Positions 34,701-46,700 of a DNA stretch of 64,000 nucleotides are shown one piece after another; position 1 is the stretch's first letter; the number at the start of each line of letters is the position of its first letter. Source of the stretch: Corythucha ciliata (taxonomy: Eukaryota; Arthropoda; Insecta; Hemiptera; Tingidae); NCBI GenBank assembly GCA_038030265.1, contig CM075937.1, positions 34,638,198-34,702,197 of the forward strand, in the 5' to 3' direction. The notes beneath the pieces are model-generated. The model worked only from the letters and a program-made list of their open reading frames with translations, was not told the DNA's origin and searched no databases. A program made the position numbers and the translations under genes.

Positions 34701-37700
34701 AAAAGGCCCGCAAACCACGGTGCCTTCTAGCTATACTCTTGCATTATTCTGCCTTCATCTAAACAATTCATTTATATACGAATAAGCGCTTGTTGTCTAA
34801 ATGGATGGGTTGTGTACCCACTTTAACGTACAGACAGATGCGGTGGGTGTCAGGAAAAGGAAGTTTTATAACATATACTCGCATGTACTGAGCGGGTATA
34901 TATACGTTGAATCCAGTGCGTGGCTCGCATTGCACCCCAATTGCGACTGTTCCTATGCTCCCGAAATTGAAGGGATTACTTGTCAGTGAAAAGGAGAAAA
35001 AGAGTAGCGTTATTGTTTTATTAAAATATCGATATCGAGACGTGTGTCGTGCATTAGACATTAACGAAGGAACACGGATGAAAGCACCTATTTTTCAGTT
35101 GCTTCTGGCAAATATTTTTAATTCAATTTTATTTTACAAGACACATAAATAGGAGTCGTTTTCGTCGTTGAGAGATCCCTCCCCGCATCCTCCGCTCTTG
35201 CTGCCCTTTTGCTCAGATTTGATCGATGTACGATTTAATAAGTAACATTTTTTTTTCTTCGAAAATATGATTTTCTTACCTAAGGATACTCGATCGGCTG
35301 TTGCTTCTCGGTTGAGCCAAAAGGACACCCAGGATAAAACGACGAGTAGTACACAGGGACCGTACACCTGTATGAGAAAGTTTCCCATGTGTCTTTGAAG
35401 GTGAAAGCTTACCATGAGCATTGAATAGCTACCTGGAACAAAGCGATTATATTATAGGGTCTCACTTTGAACAATTCTGTTCTGTTAAGCGTCGAGTCAA
35501 TCATCATTCTTCTCTTTAAAAACTACTTTTTTGGGTGGGTTTGTGTGTAGGTGTGTACTTTGAGATGTAACAGCAGAAATATTCTTGAATATACCCCCAC
35601 TGATGATGATTTCAGGTATTCATTTATGCGAGATAAAGCTGCAACATATTAATGAACCAACTCTGCATAAAACATGTTCTCAGTGTGATGATGAGGGCGG
35701 AGGGACTTCCTATAGATCTGAAAAACCTTCATTAAATTCAGTTCATCCTAGGACGCTTAGAACCAACGTAGAATTCCATCCCGCAGAGCGGGGCTGATCA
35801 CCCGGCTCCAGATGAAGCTACATTAAAAAAAATAATTGAACGGGTTTCATTATTCCTCCTTAAATCAATGATTTATTTTTCTGACTATCTTTATAATTAA
35901 AACTGACAGGATTCCCTAAGTAGAACGCTTTTGTATAGGTGTAAACTATAAGAAGCTATGAGAATAGAAATAAAGTGAAAGAAATGTTTCATTTTTTCAC
36001 GGATTTTTAATTAGTGTTCAGTAGGAAAAGAAAAGTTAGAAAATAATTAAGCCTTTCCTCTGCAGGAGGAAGAAAAATTCAAAGTTAAGTACATTTTTTG
36101 TTTGCTCGTTAACGATTATACGAGAAACAAGAAATAATTTTCTTCATCTCTTTAAATGCCACTGTGAAACACCGCACAGTTAGGTTGTTAATTATTTCAG
36201 GTGAATCGGAATCGTATAATGAACTTGAAATCTGTAATTTAGCGATGGATATTTGCGATGAGGAGGAAGTAGTGGTATTGTGCCTCGAGCCTTTTGCCAA
36301 ATTGAAGGGGTCTCCCCTCTTGTGAGAGTAAACAATATCCCGCATTAATTCCCGTGTAAGAGAGACCTTCAACTGAAATGAGGTGCAAGTAAATTCAAAC
36401 TCGAAAGAAAGGAAATCTATCGTCTCGTCTGTACAGTCTTTGTCCCGCTCCCATCAGACGCGGCGGAAGTATATTCGACCAATAGGGGAAGGGGTGAGAT
36501 TAAGCGCCCTCTCGCCCTATCAATCGCCAACCTGAGACTAGTATAATCCAATATAGTCAATACAGAGTCTCCCACGACCCACCTCTTCTGGAGAGACTCG
36601 AATCCTAAAAACTGTCCGATTTCAGAAATCCAACATGTCTGGCATAAACCTGGTAAACTGACGGTCGCTAATGTAGAAGAGCAGGGGTATAGCAAGTAGC
36701 ACACTAAGCTTCAGAAATAAGTCTTGCGCGAGCCATCAAACAGTTGAGGTTTTTTCGGAGCTCTCATGAAAATTTGACAACAATATATAAAATAAAACCT
36801 AACGAGTATTGTAATATAATGTTACGATATTGTGAGGTGACCTACATCTAGCGGCGATGGACGAAGAAGGGGACCCGGTCCGTGGAAACGTTCGCAGAAA
36901 TTATTAAAAAAACTAAACTCGCGGTTGTGCAACATCAAAAGGCTACCGCAGTACCGCAGTGTTCCACATCCAGGATGAGCAAGAAAAAATTGCATTCTAC
37001 TTATGAGCTTCACAATAACATTCGTTCTTTGAGGCGAGCATATCATAACATCCTGTACTAAACCATTGAAACAAATAATAGTGTATTATTTAATATAAAT
37101 ATAAGTAACAATGACCTACCTACCTACACAAATAGTAAAGAAAATTCTGAATCACGGGTGATATGCACCTCACCGCAATCAAAAGGTGCAAGAAAATTAG
37201 CAAAGGAATGCAGCGATGATGAAGAACAGTTGAACTGCGATGCAGGGCATAGCCACTTTCCAAGTCCAACCTACCGTCTGCTCTTATGGTGGATTTCAAC
37301 ACCGAGAGTAAAGGTTTGAGTTACGTTAACTCAGAATTAACAGGAAAAATGCGTCACAGTTTATGTAAACAATGATAGAGTTTGGTAACTCCAACCTAAC
37401 TCCCGGTGGTGAAAATGACCATTAATTTGTTTTATTTTTGTCTGTCGGATTGCTGAAGTTTTTCTTTCGCGACGTTAATTTTTCTTCTTCAAAAATTTTG
37501 TTTTCTTGATTTTACTGAAAACTCATTTGAGACAGTTTTTAATGGGAGCACTGGGTGTCTCATATTGGGCAACATGTTGACCGGAAGGGTGAACGCATAT
37601 TTTTCGGTAATTCGATGATTTCGAGCGTTGAAATGAAAATTATGGGAACTTTGAATATATATTTTCAAGCGTGGGATGTTAATGAACAAAATAGAAGGAA

Positions 37701-40700
37701 AATAAAGTTTTCAAATTGCTTTCAAGAGACGTTTTACGCCTTCAAAAAAAGTATCTCATAATTAGGTCACTTTCCCTATGTAATTCTGTGGCAAATAATT
37801 TTTGACGTGTCACGCCAAATCCTACTCCTCCCACAATTTTCTCTTAATCTCAGTTTTTTTACAAAGGGGCTCTCGCGGCCCTTTCTTGCAATTTCGACCG
37901 TCATTTTGTTCTACTGATCCTTTTGCGCTAAAAACGACGATTTTTGCTACAAAAAAAGTTGCATTTTTTCGGCAATATTGTGGTCAATTCGCAAGGAAAT
38001 TTCACGAGGAATCCGAAAAAAATATTTAAACAATTCTGGAATCACTTGTTTCAAAGTTATATCTAAAAACGGCATTTCGGTATGGAGAGAACATGTCTGA
38101 TAAATATTTTTTTATCCTACACGATGGTAATAAAGCTTGACTTTGAAGCCGGAAAACAATCGACAAAGTACGTCATTGTCTGACCGTAGTAGAATTTCAT
38201 TGTCGAACAGTTTAGTGGAGGTAAAATTTCTTAGTCGGACAGTTCATAGTTTCCGAATTGACCGATTCACGATATAGCGCTGTTTCGCGGGATTCGGGCC
38301 TATGTGTACACAGACGATTTGGTGAAATGAGAAGGAAGAAGTTCTTCTTAACTTATTAACGTGTATTGTTCCGCGCCAGACCATAACTACATTAAGGGGG
38401 AGTTGTACATGTGTTTCCTCGACCCCCCTCCAATCATACCTCGCCTACTCCGCGTTACGGAAATTACCGCCGTATTTCTGCACCAATCTTGGACTTCAAG
38501 GGCTCATTTAAATCTTCAGGAAATTCCGCACAAGCGTACGATCTTGCTTTCCTAAATAAGTCGTCGAAAGAGTGTGAATTTTCAAGGTAAAGTGTGTGTG
38601 CGTTTTACAGTTATTTTAGGGATGAAATATGAAAAAGGAAATTAAAACAGTTGTTATTCGAAGGCCGAAAAGGAACAAAACGAGTCTGGAGAGGATTTTG
38701 TGTGACTGTGAAGAATTGTTTACGTCCGGAAAATCAAAGAAAAAATACAATCATAGGAAGGATGAAGGCATTGTATTGAAGGAGGCACCACCTTCTACCA
38801 TTATATTGAAGGAGCCAAAAATAACGTCTAGCGTGGCCATAAAATTAATTTATAGCTTCACTATTTTAATTTCTACGTGTAGGATAAAAAATAGTGTGTA
38901 CGCCACGGAGGTAAAGTGGTTTCCAAGCCTCGAGGAGAGGCTCGAGGCCGCCCGACTGCCACATCTCCTCTCGTCTTGGAAACACCCACTTTACCTCCTA
39001 GGCGTATAATACACTATTTTCTCAAAACAAAGTCCAGATTTGTGATTCTCATACCAAGAAATAGCCAGGTTTTCATTTTCATGCAGTTTATCGAAACAGA
39101 CCGACGGCATTCCAAAAACCACTTTTTTCCTATTTTCCAAGGTAAAGAATCTGAAGTCATCTGGACTTGATTTTTTCGCGAACAGCGTGCGTCTCTTATC
39201 TTTCGGAAGGCATTCGTGTTATCAGTTCAGTGTTTTCTCTGTGAGAAGTGGAATACATTTTAAGTTTTTCTTGCTTTTTCTACGAACAAGGTAATTTTGA
39301 AAGCTGAGGCATATCATGGGAGAATCCGAGTCCACGGCTGAACTTGGGTCGAACCCTCCGACGAGGGCCCACAGTTCTCCGAGCCTCTCCTTCACTTCAA
39401 CTATCATCTAGAAGTTAAAAATGTGTTAATTTAATTCTACAACTAGCATACAATAAACCATAAAAGTATACGATTTCAAAATTACCTTGTTCCTAGAAAA
39501 AGCGAGAAAAACTTAAAATTTATTCCACTTCTCACAGAGAAAACACTGAACTGATAACACGAATGCCTTCCGAAAGATAAGAGACGCACGCTTCTAATTA
39601 TGCTGGCACCCGTGGCGTCATTTTTATATGCAGCTTCATCCCCCACTCTGGGAGTCACATGAATTCAACAGATTTTAAAACTTTAGTATTTTCGGGAAAC
39701 TTGAAATAAATAATTTCTCTCGTGAAAGTGATTTAATAAACCCGATAATTGGTGACCCCGACTAAAAACCTGACGTCTGCGCACCGAATGTCTCAGCATG
39801 AACAACCCCGACATCGACAATCTCGCGGCGCAATTGGCTGAACTGTAACGACTCGTGCACCAACATCCAGCTCTACCCGTCGACGCTGCCCATCCCCTCG
39901 CTGTTCATCGCGTCAGCATCAAACTCCCTCCATTTTGGAAAGAGAAACCGCTTCTTTGGTTTCGACAGGTCGACGCGCAGTTTCAACTCGCCGGAATGAC
40001 CCAGGAAACGACGAAATATGCTCACCTCGTTTCTCAACTCGATGAACGCTTCATTAATGAAGTAGATGACATCATCGTCAATCCTCCAGCTCAAAATCCA
40101 TACACTGAACTCAAAAACGCTCTCGTCCAGCGGTTGTCTCTTTCGGAAGAACAGCGCGTCCGACAGCTAATTGCGCAGGAAGAACTCGGTGATCGAAAAC
40201 CATCACAATTTTTGCGTCATATGATATCCCTCGCAGGAACTACCGCTCTCAACGACAACTTCATGCGCACCCTCTGGATCCAACGACTTCCTCATCACCG
40301 GTCTCACTGTCGTTGGCGTCCTCAACAACACCGACCAACTTACCCTTAAAGCTATCACAGACACGTCGTCTCCTTTTGACTCAGTTTTCAAAGAATTCCC
40401 GGAGCTCACTCGACCGTCTGGTTCCCCTTGCGTCCTTCGTCACAACACGGTTCATTTTATCATCACGACGCCTGGTCCACCCCTCTCTTCTCGTCCCAGA
40501 CGCTTGGCTCCCGACCGGCTTCGAATAGCCAAAGCGGAATTCGACACAATGCTACGGGCAGGCACAGCTCGGCGTTCGGATGGTCCCTGGTCGTCACCTC
40601 TCCACATGGTTCCCAAGAAAGAGGCTGGCTGGCGCCCTTGCGGGGATTACCGCGCTTTGAACTCTCGAACCATCCCCGATCGCTATCCAGTTCGTCATAT

Positions 40701-43700
40701 CCACGATTTTTCTCATCGCCTCGTGGATGTTCCGTCTTTTCAATCATTGACCTCGTCAAGGCATACAACCGAATTCCCGTAAACCCGGATGATATCCCCA
40801 AAACTGCGATAACCACTCCCTTTGGTTTGTTCGAATTCCCCTTTATGAGTTTTGGCCTCCGGAACGCCGGTCAAACATTCCAACGGTTTTTTGACGAAGT
40901 CCTTCACGGTCTCGATTTTTGCTTTCCATACATCGACGACATTCTCATTTTTTCGAAAGACGCCGACGAACACCGCTCCCATCTTCGCGCAGTTTTCAAA
41001 CGTCTCAGTGTTCACGGCCTCCTCGTCAACGCTGGAAAGTGCACCATCGGTACCCCAAAACTTACTTTTTTGGGCTTCGAAGTTTCTTCAGAGGGCATAC
41101 GCCCACCTCATGAACGTATCGAGGCGCTTCAAAACTTCAACCGTCCTCTCACAGCACAAAGCCTCCGCCGCTACCTCGGAATGGTCAACTTTTATCGCTG
41201 CTTCCTGCCATCCGCGGCTACCATTCTCGCCCCTCTTCACGCGGCACTCTCTGGACTTCGCGGAAACCAACTGATCACCTGGACTCCTGAGGTAGACCAA
41301 ACTTTTAACTCCTCCAAACAACATTTCTCCCAAGCTACCCTCCTCGCTCATCCCGATCCATCAGCTCACCTCGGTCTTTTTACAGATGCTTCCCAAGTGG
41401 CCGTTAGTGCGTGCCTCCAGCAACGGATCGGCGAAAGTTGGCAATCTCTCGCATTTTTCTCCCACAAGCTTACACCACGCCAGACGGAGTGGCCAGCTTA
41501 CTACAGAGAGATACACGCTGATTATTCGCCGATTCAACACTTTCGCCACATACTCGAAGCCCAGCCGTTCACGATATTCACGGACCATAAACCAATGATT
41601 TATGCGTTCCATCAAAATCGAGACAAGTTGCCACCTATACAGCTCAACCAGCTCTCATTTATATCGCAATTTTCGACCGACGTTCAGCATGTTAGTGGTT
41701 CAGCTAATATTGTCGCCGACGCTCTCTCATGCGTCGATTCAATTTCAACCAACTTTTCTCACCCCGTCGACCTTATCTCTCTCGCTCGCACCCAGCTTGA
41801 AGATAATGAACTTCGTGAACTTGAGGATCCGAGCAGCCGATCCTCACTTCGTCTCGAGCGTGTCAAAATCCCAGAATCAAACGTAACTCTCGTTTGTGAC
41901 GCGTCAACGCCCAACCTTCGACCGTACGTTCCCTCGTCACTTCGACGCCATTTCTTCGACTCTCTTCACAACTTGAGTCATCCTGGCATCAAGTCCACAA
42001 CACGTCTCGTCTCTGAACGTTACGTTTGGCCTAGACTCCGTCAAAATTGTCGTTCGTGGACGCAGTCCTGCATCCCCGTGTCAACGCGCCAAAATCTCTC
42101 GACACGTACGTTCCCCTACAGGTTTCTTTTCTCAACCTTCTTCACGTCTCGAACATATCCATGTCGACATAATTGGCCCGCTACCCCCGCTGATCCGTAT
42201 CGCTACTGCCTGACAGTCGTCGATAGATTCACAAGATGGCCTGAGGTATGCCCACTGGAAGATGCAACTGCCAACAAAGTCGCTGAGGGGCTTCTTAATT
42301 GCTGGTTTTCTCGCTTCGGCTGACCTCTCCGAATAACAACGGATCAAGGACGCCAATTTGAGTCCGACCTCTTCCGTTCCCTCGGTTCAGTTTTTGGTGC
42401 TCACCGCCTCCGCTCAGTTTTTGGTGCTCACCGCCTCCGCTCAACTCCTTACCACCCGAGCTCTAGCGGCTTAGTCGAGCGCTTTCACCGGCACCTCAAA
42501 GCTGCTATCATGTGCCACCCCTCCATGACATGGTTGCAAGCACTTCCTCTCGTCCTCCTCGGCCTTCGAAGCTCCTTCGAAACTTCACCAGCAGAACTGG
42601 TTTACGGTCAACCGCTTCGGCTTCCTGGTGAGCTGCTGCAGTCACGCACACCTAGCCACCCGGAAGATCCCTCGAACTTCGTCGTCAAACTACGTCGGTA
42701 GATGGCAGATCTTTGCCCCGCCCCTGCATCAAATCACTCGTCAAAAAAACAGTTCATTTTTCAAGATCTCAATACATGTTCGCATGTTTTCCTCCGCGAT
42801 GATGAACTTAGGCGACGTCTGCAACCACCCTACACAGGACCGTACCCCGTCGTCAAAAGATACTCCGAAATCTTCACTCTCCTGGTCAATAACAAACACC
42901 TGAACGTCAACATCGACCGACTCGAACCGGCCTATATCCTACCTCCAGGGCCGAACGTCGCATCCATCCAGTCCTGTCCCCTCAATTCCTTCGATCAAAA
43001 AACCTCGCGTCGTCACGTGCGTTTCGCTTCCGAGGGACTTCCAGTCTCCTTAGGGGGCTAGCTGTGGCGTCATTTTTATATGTGGCTTCATCCCCCACTC
43101 TGGGAGTCACATGAATTCAACAGATTTTAAAACTTTAGTATTTTCGGGAAACTTGAAATAAATAATTTCTCTCGTGAAAGCTATTTAATAAACCCGATAT
43201 ACCCAATAATGCAGGCTGTATACCCTATACACGAAACCGCTATATACGGTCAATCCAGCCTTACACAAGCTCTGTGCTTATGCCTACGCGTCACTGTAAC
43301 GAAAAAAATTTGTTAGGGCAAGTACGCGGCTAAAAGTTTGAAGAAAATAATGATTTTCGAGGCGAAACTTGCGAGAGAGCGCTCATTCATTGTTAAATAT
43401 GAAAAAACTCTAATTCGCGGCATTTCGATGCAACTATTCAAGACCGAACTTGAAGAAAAAGCTGATTCGCGGCATGTGGAGGTCCTCTATAAAGGTTAAT
43501 ATAAAGGCTAAAAAATATGCTAAAGTGCTGCTTTTGTGCGAGTCCGCGGCTAAAATGGGAAGAAAGCGACAAAACAGCAACAAAAAATAGTAGGTAATTA
43601 ATGCGGATAATAGAGAGTTTTAGCAATCTCTTCTGCTAACGCTAACGGTAACGCTATTCATTACCGTGTTGGACTTAGCGTGTGAGCTCACTGATCAGTT

Positions 43701-46700
43701 TTAGCAAGATATTTCTTCGACAAATCAAGAACTATACTTTATTTATGTTTACCAGTGAGGTTATCCTTATCTAAAGTTTTGTTTGTGCGCTGTTCCCACG
43801 AAGAGATCAAAGTTGGTTTAAATTTTCAATTTTGCGTAAAATTATCTGTGATGAAAATCTCCGGGAAAACTAGAAAAACACGCCCTAAGCACGGCTTCAA
43901 AGTAAGCTTCACTATGTTATAACAGCCTGATAGGTACTATACCGTTCCCTTAAATCTCCCCGCTATTCCAACTTCTCGATATTTCTGAGCATGCGCAATT
44001 ACGATTATTTAGCGTTAGCGTATACGGTAAGTCTGTGCTAAAACTCTCTAATAAGTCGAGAAAAACGCTACTTCGTGGCTTAAATAGAGAGAAACCGCAT
44101 GTTCAGGGATAAAATTAAGAAATGCACCAATGCATGCGGCTAAAACTCTAAAAGTGAAAAAAAAACAGCCAAGTCACGGCTAAAAATTGAGATATAGCGC
44201 CAGTTTCTGAAGGAAAATTTGGCTAAAATGAAGAAAAAGCGCTAATTCATAAAGCTGGAAGTGAAAAAACTGCTAATTCACAACTTAAATCGAGAAAAAC
44301 GGAAATTCGCGGATAAAAATTAAGAAAAGGCGCTAGTTTGCGGCTAAAATTGAGAAAATACACTAATTCGCTGCCCTGAATTTTTAAAAAACAACCCGAA
44401 ACTTTTAATTTTGCTGAAAGTGACAGGTAAAACTCGTAATACCGCGATTATTCGTCCAGAAAATTTCCGATTTCCGAGGATATTTGCTTTCAAAATTTTG
44501 CAATTTTGCGACTATTCGGCACAAGGCTTTTAGACACTGTCGTATAGCGGGCTTGCCCGGGTTCCACGGAAGCTCGAAACGCGGAAATAAGGGCCAGAAA
44601 CTGGCAGTTTATCACGAGAATAAATACCGAAAATAACAGTTTCACCGATAATTCGACCCGAAACAGAAAATTCCGCAGATTTTTAGCCACAAGTGGTTTA
44701 ATTCCATGGAAGTATTTGTCAGTCTGGCTAGATCCACGGCCTCGAATATAAATTATTTATATATATAGTATCCATGTCGAGTAATTGTCTATTTCACGAA
44801 ATGGATGTCCATTTCACGAAGTGGCTCCACTTACCGTAACTTCAAAAAATTACGACACCAGGACAAAAAAATTGTCCATTTCTTGAAAAGGAAATCGTGT
44901 TTGTCCAGTTGCTGAAATCAAGCTTCTACAAGTGGATGCAACAACATTATCCTTTTCGTGAAATGGATGAGTGAGGAATCTTAGGTGCTGAAACATTTTT
45001 TTTTATTTAAAAAGGTTATTTTACTGAGCAATCAAAAACCCGCTAAAAAATGACGTTGTGCATCCCCTTGCAGTAAGAAAGCTTAATTTCAACAACTGGA
45101 CAAACGCGATTTCCTTTTCAAGAAATGGACATTTTTTTTTGTCCAGATGACGGAATTTTTTGAAATTACGGAAAGTGGAGCCACTTCGTGAAACGGACAT
45201 CCATTTCATGAAGTGGACAATTTCGCCAAGTAGATGCGACATATATAAAATGGCCCAAAATTTGTAATCATGGTTTAAGACCGAAAAATTTCAACGTCTA
45301 CTTTCAGGCTCGAAACTTAGTATTTCGCAGATATTAAGCTCCGAATTACGTAATTCTGTGCGGCTATTTCTCTCAGTTTCACCTGCGAATGCAATTAAAA
45401 TTGAGAAGTTTTTCCTCAATTTTATCTGTGAATAAGCCCTTCTTCACAATTCTATTCGAGAATTAGCAATTTTCACAATTTTAGCTGCGAATTCATTATT
45501 TTTTCACGCTGAACGTTGAGCGTTGAATTAGCGTTTTTTCTTAATTTTAGCAGTGAATTTGCGTCTTATCAGTTATTGCCAATCAGCGTTTTTCTCGATG
45601 TAAACAGAGAATAAGCGGTTTCTCTCAACTTTAGCTCCGAATGAGCATTTTTCTCAATTTTAGCTGAGTAGTGACTTTGCGACAAACAGTCATTTTTCCT
45701 GTGGAAAATATCTGTCTTTCTGGAGAAATTTTAAGATAATTTTTTAGTGCATTTCATTCAAAAAATGCACTATTGGTCTCGCCCTGATGGTCGCACATAT
45801 GGGTTGTGATACTTTTTATCCACGTTTCAGAACCCCTAGAACACGAATCCGAGGTCGGTTCGATTTGCTACTCATATATATACATACATACACATACAGG
45901 GTGTTCATGAATTAGCTGGACAGAAGAAAACCAGTTATGGGGCACACCATTTGCCATCGAAATTACTATTTGGAGTTTTTGGAAATTCCTCTTTGTTTCC
46001 GAGATATCACACTTCATGAACACCCTGTGTATATATATATATACAGGGTGGTCGGTTTTGAGTAGCAAAAAAAAAAATTGGGTTATAGTACACCAAAAAT
46101 GGGTTAAAAAAGTCCTATTCGGATAGTGGCCTATCTCTTTTTGTTTTCGAGTAATATTTTTTTTAGTGATTTTTAGGCGCAACTTTTCAACTATTCACTA
46201 TTTCAATTATTCACATTTTTAGCCCAAAATGTTTGACTTTTTCGCTACTTAAATAAAAAACCAGCAGACGCCCTAAATTCGCACACCTCTTTGTCCATTT
46301 TATTAATTTTTTATTTGATGTTTATTCTTCAAATGCAATTTTATTTTAATTTTTCCTGTGCCAGAGTTTGGATTTCTCAAGAAAGAGAGCAAAACAAATG
46401 CATTTTGGCACCTGTTATTATTCACATTTTTAGCCCAAAATGTTTGACTTTTTCGCTTCTTTTCGAATTTTATTGCCAAAGGAGGGAGATAATTCTACTT
46501 TCGAGCACACCGTTGGAAAGCTGGGAAAACGGAGAAGTTTTTATGACTCTTGACAACGTGTGAAGCAATTTTTGGCGACACTGTAAATTGTTGTTTGAAG
46601 TAAATTTTTGGTTTTTTTGCATTGACGCATTTTGCTTTCACCCCATAGAAAATTTTTCGTAGATTACGAAACTGCCATAACTTTTGAAAAAAAGTGAAGT

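Larger units (their letters stand above)
39612..43200 (+). mobile_element. Ty3/Gypsy LTR retrotransposon, CsRn1-like, internally deleted
   Basis: Two LTRs of about 136 bases (39612-39747 and 43063-43200), flanked by ACCC on both sides (39608-39611 and 43201-43204). A primer site pairs with tRNA-Trp, and a short G-run (AGGGGG) stands just before the 3' LTR. At 3.6 kb it is shorter than complete elements because nucleocapsid and protease are missing. The LTRs differ at only a few positions, so insertion into the channel intron is fairly recent, although the coding part is already broken. Confidence 0.95.

Noticed and set aside
37226..37303. KASH-domain C-terminus of a nesprin-like gene
   Set aside because: Only the membrane stretch is suggestive; a stop follows at once and the luminal PPP ending is missing, so it is kept only as a weak finding.
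40463..42356. Long minus-strand frames across the Gypsy element
   Set aside because: They are shadows of the plus-strand gag-pol, caused by codon bias.
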